From assembly GCA_027493525.1 (NCBI GenBank), contig JAOSKN010000002.1, positions 1,769,326 to 1,833,325 on the forward strand: DNA of 64,000 nucleotides, in the 5' to 3' direction. The stretch comes from Planctomycetota bacterium (GTDB lineage: Bacteria > Planctomycetota > SZUA-567 > H5-PLA8). The notes beneath the pieces were generated by a model. The model was not told the origin of the DNA. It did not search any database and saw only the letters and a program-made list of their open reading frames with translations. Each line of letters opens with the position of its first letter. The first letter of the stretch is position 1. This document shows, one piece after another, positions 16,627-24,561 of the stretch. Both the position numbers and the translations under genes were made by a program.

Positions 16627-17571
16627 TTACGATTTGGGCCTGGCTCGTTTGCGGAATGCCAGGGGTGCGGTCCCCGTGCGCTTCTTGAAGATACGCGAAA
16701 AATTGTGCACGGTCGCGAAGCCCGATTGCCGCGCGACCTCATGCACCGGGAGCTTCGATTCGGCGAGCAGGGTCTTGGCCTCGGTAAGGCGGACCTCCTG
16801 AAGGTATTGAGATACCGTCGCGCCCACGGTCTTGGCAAAGAGCGCGCTGAAGTAATTGGGGCTGAGGTAGACCGAGGCGGCGATTTTCTTGAGCGTGATG
16901 GGCTCGGCGAAGTGCGCCTGGATGTAATTTTTGGCCAGGTTCACGACGCTGTCCCGGTTCTCGTCGCTCGTGAAGGCGTGCCCTTCGTCTTCCAGATGCC
17001 GCACGCAGCGCACGAGGGTTTCGATGAAGGTCGCGCGGAGCAGGGCCTCCCAGCCGCGCCGCCGCTCGCGCGCCTCTTCGGCCGAGCGCTTAAAGAGGCG
17101 GCACAGGTCGGGGCGATGCGGAAAGTTGGCGCCGCGGACGAGTTGGAAGCGGTTGCCGCCATGGTAGGAACTGGAGTGGATGCCCACCCAGTTGTTCTTC
17201 AGGTAGCCGCAGAACCAGATCAGGTGGTAGCCCTGCGCCGGATGCCGGATCCGCTCCAGATGCAGCGCGTGTTGCGGGATCACGGCCATCTCGCCGGCGG
17301 AGAGTTCGTAGCGGCGGCCGTCGAGCGCCAGTTCGGCCTTCCCGGTGTGCGCGAAGACCCATTCCACGTTCTGGGGATGGGCGACGTAGTTCCGGACCGA
17401 CTTATGGTTCAGATCCAGCCCTTCTCCGACCGCAGGCGAATTCGGATCCGGCGGATAGGGACCGAAGGACTTCTTGCCGTGTTCGCCAGGAATCACGAGT
17501 TGCCCACGCCCCACCTGCTCCAGGGCGGGCAGGCAGACATTCGACAGCAGGTCGATCAGTTCCTCGGGCAT
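16627..17571 (-). CDS. AraC-family transcriptional regulator
   Basis: A 314-residue regulator. The N-terminal half (about 30-150) is a cupin-like sensor (VEWVFAHTGKAELALDGRRYELSAGEMAVIPQ). The C-terminal half (about 210-305) has the two helix-turn-helix motifs of AraC/XylS proteins: PITLKKIAASVYLSPNYFSALFAKTVG and LPVHEVARQSGFATVHNFSRIFKKRTG. It most likely activates the adjacent secreted jelly-roll gene 115 nt downstream on the same strand in response to a sugar. It is divergent from the sigma-factor gene, and the shared 211-nt region carries two inverted repeats (17681-17725). Length and motif order are typical of the family. Confidence 0.93.
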   Translation of the reverse strand: MPEELIDLLSNVCLPALEQVGRGQLVIPGEHGKKSFGPYPPDPNSPAVGEGLDLNHKSVRNYVAHPQNVEWVFAHTGKAELALDGRRYELSAGEMAVIPQHALHLERIRHPAQGYHLIWFCGYLKNNWVGIHSSSYHGGNRFQLVRGANFPHRPDLCRLFKRSAEEARERRRGWEALLRATFIETLVRCVRHLEDEGHAFTSDENRDSVVNLAKNYIQAHFAEPITLKKIAASVYLSPNYFSALFAKTVGATVSQYLQEVRLTEAKTLLAESKLPVHEVARQSGFATVHNFSRIFKKRTGTAPLAFRKRARPKS

Positions 17572-17680
17572 GGGCGTCCAGGGATTGAGGTCCCTTATTC
17601 ATAAACCAGATGCCGCCTTGTCAAACCCTTGAGGACCAAGGGGTCGCTGTTTTTTGTACGGGAAGGCGTGGATACGCACG

Positions 17681-17725
17681 GTGCAATGGGAGATTGCACA
17701 GATTTCTGGCCCTGAATCCAGAAAT
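17681..17725. promoter_or_regulatory. Two adjacent inverted repeats in the AraC/sigma divergent region
   Basis: GTGCAAT-GGGAG-ATTGCAC (17681-17699) is a perfect 7-bp inverted repeat. ATTTCTGG at 17702-17709 pairs with CCAGAAAT at 17718-17725, an 8-bp stem with an 8-nt centre. They sit 58-102 nt before the sigma-factor start. They could be operators for one or both divergent genes or a stem-loop in the sigma mRNA leader; neither has a U-run, so they are not terminators. Confidence 0.5.
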
Positions 17726-17782
17726 TCATTGCGCGCCGCCCGAATTGACGGGACGCACAGGGTAGAAAGGGGCATGGACCCC

Positions 17783-18382
17783 ATGTCAACCACCGCCGTC
17801 CAGACCTTGCTGATGAGCGCCGAACAGCACGCCTCGAACGAACTGCCCGAAGCGTACGGCAAGCTCATTGAACGCTATCGCAGCGTGCTGATCAACCAGG
17901 CGCTGGCGATCGTCGGCAAACTCGAGGACGCGGAGGATGTGGTCCAGGAGACGTTCTGTGAGGCCTTTCGCGGCATGGACCGGCTGGCCGAAGTCCGTTC
18001 CGTTTCGGCTTGGCTGCGCACGATCAACCGCCGCAACGCGCTTAACCGGTTGCGGGACCGCGGCACGCTTAAGCGCAACGAGAGCCGGCGCCTGATCGAG
18101 GCTCCGCAGCGCTTCGCGACGACCGGCGGAATCGGCAAAGTCGAGGTCCAGGAGTACATCGCCAAGGCCATCGAGCGTCTCCCCGAGAAACAGCGCCACG
18201 TTATCATCATGCGTTTCTGGGAGCACCTTTCGACGCAGGAGATCGCCGCACGCCAGGGACTCTCCCCCCGGATGGTCCAGTGGCTGGTCGGCGATGCCAT
18301 GGAGCGCCTGCACCGCATGCTGGGCGAGACGCTCTCGCTGGGCGCGCAGGACGCCGACTCCGCCGAGACTCCCAGGGAATAA
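17783..18382 (+). CDS. ECF-type RNA polymerase sigma factor
   Basis: A sigma-70-family factor of about 199 residues. Region 2 is seen at about 30-95 (QALAIVGKLEDAEDVVQETFCEAFRGM, then SVSAWLRTINRRNALNRLRDR) and region 4 at about 125-185 (RLPEKQRHVIIMRFWEHLSTQEIAARQGLSPRMVQWLV). No region 1 or 3 is visible, as expected for the extracytoplasmic-function class. ATG 17774 and ATG 17783 are both possible; I prefer 17783 because AAAGGGG (17766-17772) is 1 nt from the former and 10 nt from the latter. The next gene, 5 nt downstream, starts with an anti-sigma zinc finger, so activity is presumably held in check by it. The regulon is unknown. Confidence 0.93.
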   Translation: MSTTAVQTLLMSAEQHASNELPEAYGKLIERYRSVLINQALAIVGKLEDAEDVVQETFCEAFRGMDRLAEVRSVSAWLRTINRRNALNRLRDRGTLKRNESRRLIEAPQRFATTGGIGKVEVQEYIAKAIERLPEKQRHVIIMRFWEHLSTQEIAARQGLSPRMVQWLVGDAMERLHRMLGETLSLGAQDADSAETPRE

Positions 18383-18387
18383 CGCCG

Positions 18388-19164
18388 ATGCTTACCGTTC
18401 AGGAATGCTCCACCGTCGCCACACTCCTGCCCGACCATCTGGAAGGGGTCTTGAGCGAAGGCGAGTTGATGCAAGTCAAAGGACACCTGATTGCTTGCGA
18501 GGCCTGTCGTGCCCGCCTGAAACGAATGGAGACGATGCACCAGCTTCTGCGCGGCTTCCTGGGCCCCGACCAGGTCAGCGGGAACATGGTCCACGAAACC
18601 AGCAAGAAGCTCTCGGCGATTACGGGCGGCGTGCTGCCCGCGCTGCCGGCCTTCGACCCGTCAGCGCTGGCAGACCGCCGGCCCGCGCGCCAGGCCACGT
18701 TGGGCGACATGCTGCGGCGCGCGCCCTGGTGGGCGATCTCCGGCGCTTTCCATGCCCTCCTTCTGCTCCTGATGACCTTAATAGGCGCCGCCATGCTGCG
18801 CGCGAACGACGAGGTGGTCATCGTCACGGACCTGCAGCGGCTGCCGCCGCCCGAAGAGAAGATCGAGCCGGTCAAACGCGATTTGTTCAAGAAGCCCGAG
18901 ATTACCCAGACCGCGGACGTGACGGTGGACCAGCCGGTGGTCGAGCATCACGAAGAGGTCCAGATTGCCGATCACGAGGAGACCGTGAACGACAGCGACC
19001 TGAAATCGGCGCAAGGCGACGAGCATGCGCTCTCGGACGTGCCTTTGAGTGGAAGCGGGCTGGCCGCGAGCCTCGGCCTGGGCGGCGGCGGAGGAGGAGT
19101 TTTGGGACACCGGGTGGGCGGCGGAAGGACGCGCCTGGCGTTGAAGAACGGTGGAAGCGAAAAA
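18388..19164 (+). CDS. Anti-sigma zinc finger with TonB-like linker (first part of a broken gene)
   Basis: The first 259 codons of a gene that continues in the next frame at 19151-20206. Residues 33-40 are H-x3-C-x2-C (HLIACEAC), the zf-HC2 anti-sigma zinc site. A membrane helix follows at about 114-137 (WWAISGAFHALLLLLMTL). Beyond it comes a Pro/Lys/Glu-rich stretch (LPPPEEKIEPVKRDLFKKPEI) like a TonB periplasmic linker, then a Gly-rich run and RLALKNGGSEK. The likely role is to bind and inhibit the sigma factor encoded 5 nt upstream. Reading the A5 run at 19160-19164 as A4 gives GGSEKTESAVNAGLAWLARVQ, an uninterrupted join to the toroid domain. This is a real indel or an assembly error. Confidence 0.82.
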
Positions 19165-20206
19165 GACCGAGTCGGCGGTGAACGCTGGGCTGGCCTGGCT
19201 GGCACGGGTGCAGGAAGCGGACGGGCATTGGGACAGCAAGAAGTTCGGCGGCGGCAACTTTCACAATCCCAACAAGGCCGCCGCCTCGAGCGTCGACGTG
19301 GCGGCTACGGGAATGGCGCTGCTGGCCTTCCTGGGCGCAGGTCACACAGAGAAGGTGGGCCGATACAAGGACAACGTTCAGCGCGGCGTGGCCTGGCTGC
19401 TCAAGTCCCAGCAGGCCAACGGAGAGCTCGGCCCGAGCACGGACATCACCGGGTACGCGCACGCGATCGCGGGGATGGCGCTGTCCGAAGCGGCGGCCAT
19501 GGGGCGGGTGCAGGCCACCCGCGAGGCCGCGCAGAAAGCCGTGGACCGCACCTGCGGCGCGGGCGCCAAATGGGAGGAAGACAGCGAACGGGCTGGATGG
19601 AGCTATGCCGCGTACCAGTACCAGGAACTGTACGGCGACATCAGCAACAGCGGCTGGCACATGATGTTTGTCAAGAGCGCGAAGGTGGCGGGGCTGCACA
19701 TCAATCCTTCGAGCATCGAGGGCATCACCCGCTTCCTCGACAGCGTGGAACGCGGGAAGAAGGAAGGCGAACCCTACAGCGGGCATCGATATACCTACCA
19801 GCCGCGGACGCCCAACGAAGGCACCGAGAGGCAGACGGCCATCGGCTGCCTCTGCCGGCTCTTTTTCGGCACGCCGCCTGAAGAGCTGAAGGGCGGGGTC
19901 GAGTACATGCTGCACGGTTGGCCGGGAGGCTACCCCAAGGCGCATCCGGTGAACGGAGGCGTCGAGCTCTACTATGTCTACTACGGCACGCTGGTTACTT
20001 TCCAGATGGGCGGCGAGATGTGGGCGAAGTGGAACGAGGCGATGCAGCAGGCGCTTCTGCCGCACCAGATCAAGGACGGCGGCGCGAACGATGGGAGCTG
20101 GAACCCCGAAGGCCAATTCGCCCCGGTCTGGGGCCGCGTCGGGCAGACCGCGATGGCCCTGCTTTGCCTTGAGGTCTACTACCGCTACCTGCCGATGTAC
20201 CGCTGA
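19151..20206 (+). CDS. Prenyltransferase/squalene-cyclase-type toroid domain (second part of a broken gene)
   Basis: As read from GTG 19151 this is 351 residues, but it is almost certainly the continuation of the anti-sigma gene. It is built of repeated helical pairs with the QW-like signature of squalene cyclases and prenyltransferases: AGLAWLARVQEADGHWDSK, GVAWLLKSQQANGELG, SGWHMMFVKSAK and QIKDGGANDGSWNPEG. No DxDD cyclase acid motif is visible, so it is more likely a binding or sensing toroid than an enzyme. In the joined protein it would lie outside the cytoplasmic membrane after one helix, placing a ligand-binding domain on an anti-sigma factor. It is followed 11 nt later by an esterase gene. 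Confidence 0.85.
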   Translation: MEAKKTESAVNAGLAWLARVQEADGHWDSKKFGGGNFHNPNKAAASSVDVAATGMALLAFLGAGHTEKVGRYKDNVQRGVAWLLKSQQANGELGPSTDITGYAHAIAGMALSEAAAMGRVQATREAAQKAVDRTCGAGAKWEEDSERAGWSYAAYQYQELYGDISNSGWHMMFVKSAKVAGLHINPSSIEGITRFLDSVERGKKEGEPYSGHRYTYQPRTPNEGTERQTAIGCLCRLFFGTPPEELKGGVEYMLHGWPGGYPKAHPVNGGVELYYVYYGTLVTFQMGGEMWAKWNEAMQQALLPHQIKDGGANDGSWNPEGQFAPVWGRVGQTAMALLCLEVYYRYLPMYR

Positions 20207-20217
20207 CGAGGCCCGCC

Positions 20218-21159
20218 ATGTCTTCAGACGCGTGGCGTGGGCCTGAACCTGCCACACGGCCCGTCGAGCAGAACCCCGAGCCGTATGCGCGCGGCATCCG
20301 CTACGGACCGCACCCGCGGCACGTTCTGGACCTGTGGCAGGCCGAAGGTTCCGGGCTTCGGCCCTGGGTGGTCTTCTTCCACGGCGGTGGCTTTCGAAAG
20401 GGCGACAAGGCGAGTATCGAAGCTCCGTTGCTCAAATGCTGCCTCGAGGCGGGCCTTTCGGTAGCGTCCGCGAACTACCGATTCTCGGAGCACGCGCCCT
20501 TTCCCGCGCCGATGCTCGACGGCGGCCGAGCCGTGCAGTTTCTTCGTGAGCACGCCCGCGCCTGGAACCTCGATCCGCTTCGGGCGGCCGGAGCAGGGGC
20601 TTCCGCCGGCGCGGATATCGCGCTCTGGCTGGCGTATCACGCCGACCTCGCGCAACCGGATTCGACCGATCCCATCGCGCGTCAATCGACGCGCCTGGCC
20701 TGCGTGGCCGTAATGGGCGCGCAGTCAACGCTGGACTGGCGCGAAGTTAAGCGCGTCGTCGGTGGCCGCGTGCACGAAGAACGGGTCTTCCGAGAGTTCT
20801 ACGGGCTGGCGCATGATGAAATCGACCAGCCGCACGCGCATCGGGCCTACGCGGAGGCCTCGGCGCTCACGCACGTCACTCCTGCCGCGCCGCCGACGTA
20901 TCTGTATTACGGTGAGCCGGACGGAGACCTGCCGTCCGACGCCGAACCTGGAGTGGGCATTCATCATCCCCGCTTTGGCGCGCTCCTTAAACCCCGCCTG
21001 GATGCGCTGTCCGTCCCCTGCGTGCTGCGGCACCGTGACGATTTCACGGGAGAAACTTCGACCTGGGCGCGGCGCCGTGTGAACCTGCCCAAGCCTGATG
21101 CGTTATACGTCGAGATGGCCGCGTTCCTTGGCAAGTACCTCAAAGCCTCCGGCGCGTAA
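20218..21159 (+). CDS. Alpha/beta-hydrolase, hormone-sensitive-lipase-like esterase
   Basis: A 313-residue alpha/beta hydrolase. The oxyanion-hole motif HGGG is at 55-58 and the nucleophile elbow GASAG puts the catalytic Ser at 129. The acid Asp and the His are probably in YYGEPDGDLP and IHHPRFG or LRHRDDF, but I cannot fix them by eye. The HGGG plus GxSxG pair places it with the hormone-sensitive-lipase/acetyl-esterase branch, acting on ester bonds of small or acetylated substrates. There is no signal peptide. It starts 11 nt after the toroid gene with GAGG 7 nt before the ATG, so it is probably in the sigma/anti-sigma operon. Confidence 0.85.
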   Translation: MSSDAWRGPEPATRPVEQNPEPYARGIRYGPHPRHVLDLWQAEGSGLRPWVVFFHGGGFRKGDKASIEAPLLKCCLEAGLSVASANYRFSEHAPFPAPMLDGGRAVQFLREHARAWNLDPLRAAGAGASAGADIALWLAYHADLAQPDSTDPIARQSTRLACVAVMGAQSTLDWREVKRVVGGRVHEERVFREFYGLAHDEIDQPHAHRAYAEASALTHVTPAAPPTYLYYGEPDGDLPSDAEPGVGIHHPRFGALLKPRLDALSVPCVLRHRDDFTGETSTWARRRVNLPKPDALYVEMAAFLGKYLKASGA

Positions 21160-21280
21160 TGGGAGCGCCAAACCGGCTTCCTGAAGCGTGCCTAAAGACC
21201 CGATTGGCGCTCCGCCCCTTAGCCGGCGCGTGGTAGGCTCGATCCTCTTGTTGTCAGCTAACGAATCGGAGCGTCGCGGG

Positions 21281-21913
21281 ATGGGCCTCGCCGAATTGGC
21301 GCCTGGTGTTTCGCTGATCCTCGCCAGCGCCTCCGAGCGCCGCCGCAAGATTCTCTCCGACGCCGGGTACGCGTATGAAGCGGCCGACCCGGGCGAGGTC
21401 GAGTACGCGGTAGCCGCGGCGCCTACGCCCGAGGCGCTGGCCTGCGCCAAGGCGCGGAGCAAGGCCCAAGCCGTGGCTGCCGCCCTGGCGCCGCGCCGGG
21501 CCGTGGTGATCGGCGCCGATACGCTCGTGGCGCTGGATGCGGACGTGCTGGGAAAACCGTTGGACCGTTTCGACGCGGCGCGTATCCTGGAACGGCTTTC
21601 CGGTACCCGACATAAGGTCATCACGGGGCTCTGCCTCTGGCCGGCGACGAACGACCGGCAGCCGGTGCTGGAGGCCGTGACGAGCTGGGTCACGATGCGC
21701 AAGCTGAGCGCGTCCGAGATCCAGGCCTACGTGGATAGCGGCGAGGCCGATGGGAAGGCCGGCGCTTACGCGATTCAGGAGACCGGCGACCGCTTCGTAG
21801 CCTCTGTCGAAGGCAGTTATCTCAACGTCGTCGGATTTCCGCTGGAGCGCTTTCAGGAGCTGTTGCCCGAGGCGCTGGCACTTTGGGCGTGGCAGGGCAG
21901 GGCGCAGACCTAG
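21281..21913 (+). CDS. maf: Maf-type nucleoside triphosphate pyrophosphatase
   Basis: About 210 residues of a Maf/YhdE-like nucleotide pyrophosphatase, which hydrolyses modified or non-canonical NTPs such as dTTP/UTP or methylated forms. Signatures are LILASASERRRKIL at the N-terminus, GADTLVALD, GKPLDRFDA, LSGTRHKVITGL and the C-terminal GKAGAYAIQETGDRFVASVEGS followed by NVVGFPLE. The start is at ATG 21281, with GGAG 9 nt before it; an upstream GTG in frame would add a tail not seen in the family. It is a single-domain version of normal length, sitting between the esterase and the membrane/spermidine-synthase genes. Confidence 0.93.
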   Translation: MGLAELAPGVSLILASASERRRKILSDAGYAYEAADPGEVEYAVAAAPTPEALACAKARSKAQAVAAALAPRRAVVIGADTLVALDADVLGKPLDRFDAARILERLSGTRHKVITGLCLWPATNDRQPVLEAVTSWVTMRKLSASEIQAYVDSGEADGKAGAYAIQETGDRFVASVEGSYLNVVGFPLERFQELLPEALALWAWQGRAQT

Positions 21914-21952
21914 GGACGCCGGGATCCGTACGCCGGGCAGCCGAATTGGGAA

Positions 21953-22612
21953 ATGGACTTCACGATGGCAAACGCAGGCCAGACGGTCGATGCAAGCGTG
22001 CTGCGTTCGGTGCGCGCGCTGTACCTGACGGCGTTTACGTCGGGGGCGGTGCTGATGGGCGTGCAGATCGCGGGCAGCCGCATCCTGGCGCCGCGCTTCG
22101 GTACGGCCATCTACGTCTGGGGCAGCCTGATCGGGCTCTTCCTGGTCGCGATGACGCTGGGGTACGAACTTGGCGGCAAGTGGGCGGACAAGAAGCCCAG
22201 CTACAAGCTGCTGGCCGGGATCCTCACGGCGGCGGGGTTGTACGTCGCGCTGGTGATCTTCCCGCTGGGAGGCCGGATCTGCGTGGCGGTGGCCGGGGCC
22301 GGACTGGGCAAGCTTGGCGGGCCGCTGGCGGCCGCGGCGCTGATCTTTTTCGTGCCCTGCTTCCTGATGGCGATGACGAGCCCCTTCGCGATCCGGCTTC
22401 TGGCGCGCAACCGTGAGGGCCTGGGCGGCGTGGCGGGGCGGCTCTCGGCCTTCTCCACCTTCGGATCCATTGTCGGCACGCTGGCGACCACATTTTTCCT
22501 GATCCCCTACGTGCGCGTCTCGCTGACGCTGGGCCTGCTGGGCGTGGGCTTGGTGGCCGCCTGCGTGGCCGGCATGCTGCTGTTCAAGGAACCGGCGCCG
22601 CGCGAGAGCTGA
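21953..22612 (+). CDS. Membrane protein, N-terminal half of fused spermidine-synthase family
   Basis: A 219-residue polytopic protein whose sequence closely parallels the N-terminal half of the next gene: GAVLMGVQIAGSRILAPRFG and FVWGSLIGL-like segments and GGLAGRLSAFSTFGSIVGTLATTFF recur in both. It therefore looks like a tandem paralogue that lacks the soluble synthase domain. About six hydrophobic segments are visible. Members of this membrane family are seen fused to polyamine-synthase-like domains and are often labelled MFS-like or spermidine-synthase-associated. The start at ATG 21953 or 21965 is uncertain. It ends exactly where the next start codon begins. Confidence 0.85.
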   Translation: MDFTMANAGQTVDASVLRSVRALYLTAFTSGAVLMGVQIAGSRILAPRFGTAIYVWGSLIGLFLVAMTLGYELGGKWADKKPSYKLLAGILTAAGLYVALVIFPLGGRICVAVAGAGLGKLGGPLAAAALIFFVPCFLMAMTSPFAIRLLARNREGLGGVAGRLSAFSTFGSIVGTLATTFFLIPYVRVSLTLGLLGVGLVAACVAGMLLFKEPAPRES

Positions 22613-24442
22613 ATGGAGCGCGCCCGCCACCCCGGAATCCAGGCGATGACCACGACGACGCAGGAACTCAGGAAGGACGAGGCCGTGAGCGAGCCCGAAC
22701 GCGCGGAAGCGGAAGGCGGCGCGGGGGCGCAGGCCCAGCGGCAGGCCGCGTGGGCCTTGTACCTGATGGTCTTCGCGGCGGGCGCGATCCTGATGGGCGT
22801 GGAGATCGCCGGGAGCCGGGTGCTGGCGCCAAGCTTCGGGACCTCGATCTTCGTCTGGGGCAGCCTGATCGGGTTGGTGATGGGTTCGATGGCGCTGGGC
22901 TTCTGGCTCGGCGGGATGCTCGCCGACGTGCGCCCCTCGGTGACGGTGGTGGCGAGCCTGCTGAGCTTGGCGGGTCTGTACGTCTTCGGGATGATCCCGT
23001 ACCTCGGGCCGTACATCTGCGAGCACATCGGGCGGCAGTTGACCAGCCAGATGGGCGGCCCCTTGACGGCCTGCATCGTGCTCTTTGCCGTGCCGGGGCT
23101 GCTGATGGCCACGGTGACGCCCTTCGCGGTGAAGATGGTGACGCGCCGGTTGGCGGGAGTGGGCGGGGTGACGGGGCGGCTCTTCGCGCTGAACACGATC
23201 GGCTCCATCGCCGGCACGCTGGCGACGACGTTCTTTTTCATCCCCACCTTCACGTTCACGCGCACGCTGCAAGGGCTGGGCGTGGCGCTGGTCGCCACGG
23301 GGGTGCTGAGCCTCGTGCTGTGGCGGCGCGCGCTGGGGGGCTTCACGCGGGAAGACCGGCACGGCGTCTCCTTCATGGCGCTCTTGCTGCTGGCGCTCCT
23401 CGCGGTCTGGCTGAATTATCCCGTCAAACCCTGGATCGCCAACGGGCAGCGGTTGCTCCACTACGTGGAGTCCGAGTACCACGACATCGCGGTGACCGAA
23501 GAGATCATCTACGAGGGCAACGGCTACCTGTACGCGCCGAACCAGGTCGTGCGCTACCTCAAGTTCAACGAGAACATCGAAAGCGCGATCTACCCGTACA
23601 AGGGCAAGTACCAGAACGCGGTCGGGTACACGGACCTGCTGCACCTGCCGCTGATCTGGAATGCGCAGCCCAAGCGGATGCTGGTGGTCGGCGGCGGCGG
23701 CGGGATCGTCCCCACGCAGTACCTGGACCACTACCCGAGCATGGAACAAGTGGATGTGCTGGAACTCGACGACGTGGTGCGGCAGACCGCGCAGGACCAC
23801 TTCATGATGACGCGGGACGAGCGGCTGCGCTTCCATATCGGCGACGCGCGCGCGAATCTGTCGCTGGTCGAGGGCCCCTACGACGTGATCGTTCTCGACG
23901 CCTACAGTTCGGGCGGGCAAATCCCCTTCCACCTGATGACCTGGGAGTTCCTGAAGGAGGTCAAGGCCAAGCTGGCGCCCGGCGGGGTGCTGGCGAGCAA
24001 CATCATCGCGGCGATCGAGAACGACAACAGCTCGGACGACCGCAACGCGGACCTGCTGCACGCGGAGTTCAAGACCCTGCGGCATCCGCCCGAGGCCCCG
24101 CTCTTCAAGCAGGTCTACGTCTTCCCGCGCGTCTACGACCGCGAAGGCAACCTGCGCGGGTACGAGTCCGAGACCCGTAACGTGGTCCTGCTGGCCACCG
24201 ACGAGGAGGCGCCGAAGAGCCTGCGCGAGATCGTCGACGCCGCGAAGAAACTCACCGCCGGCAAGACCCCGCACGTTCAGGTGGACGGCAAGGATTTCGT
24301 CTGGCACGCCGAGCATCATTACGACAAGGGGTTCAGCGCCGACGACCTGAAGGAAGTCGAGCCCTTTACCGACGACTATGCGCCGGTCGAGACCATGTAC
24401 CGGCCGGTGAAGAAGAACGAGTATACGCAGCGGCAGTATTAG
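22613..24442 (+). CDS. Fused membrane/spermidine-synthase-like protein
   Basis: 609 residues: a disordered N-terminus (1-40), about seven membrane helices (about 45-240), then a Rossmann-type aminopropyltransferase-like domain (about 260-560). The S-adenosyl-donor site is recognisable as RMLVVGGGGGIVPTQYL and VDVLELDDVV, followed by GDARANLSL and YDVIVLDAYSSG. The usual gatekeeper loop D-[ST]-[ST]-D-P of spermidine synthase reads DAYSSG here, so ordinary polyamine synthesis is doubtful and the acceptor may differ. The gene starts directly at the stop of its membrane-only paralogue. It may act on a membrane-associated or exported acceptor; that is inference. Downstream, it converges with galE after 119 nt. 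Confidence 0.85.
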   Translation: MERARHPGIQAMTTTTQELRKDEAVSEPERAEAEGGAGAQAQRQAAWALYLMVFAAGAILMGVEIAGSRVLAPSFGTSIFVWGSLIGLVMGSMALGFWLGGMLADVRPSVTVVASLLSLAGLYVFGMIPYLGPYICEHIGRQLTSQMGGPLTACIVLFAVPGLLMATVTPFAVKMVTRRLAGVGGVTGRLFALNTIGSIAGTLATTFFFIPTFTFTRTLQGLGVALVATGVLSLVLWRRALGGFTREDRHGVSFMALLLLALLAVWLNYPVKPWIANGQRLLHYVESEYHDIAVTEEIIYEGNGYLYAPNQVVRYLKFNENIESAIYPYKGKYQNAVGYTDLLHLPLIWNAQPKRMLVVGGGGGIVPTQYLDHYPSMEQVDVLELDDVVRQTAQDHFMMTRDERLRFHIGDARANLSLVEGPYDVIVLDAYSSGGQIPFHLMTWEFLKEVKAKLAPGGVLASNIIAAIENDNSSDDRNADLLHAEFKTLRHPPEAPLFKQVYVFPRVYDREGNLRGYESETRNVVLLATDEEAPKSLREIVDAAKKLTAGKTPHVQVDGKDFVWHAEHHYDKGFSADDLKEVEPFTDDYAPVETMYRPVKKNEYTQRQY

Positions 24443-24561
24443 AGCGCGGCCTTTCGGTGCGGTTCGAGTATCGGCTTGGCCCTTTTGACCGCACACTTCG
24501 TCGTTCGTTCGTTACGGACGCACTCTTGGGTTCCTGCCGCTCGAAATTCAACGCGCGTGAG

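Noticed and set aside
24443-24561. Possible shared terminator between the spermidine-synthase-like gene and galE
   Set aside because: No stem with a U-run could be found on either strand.
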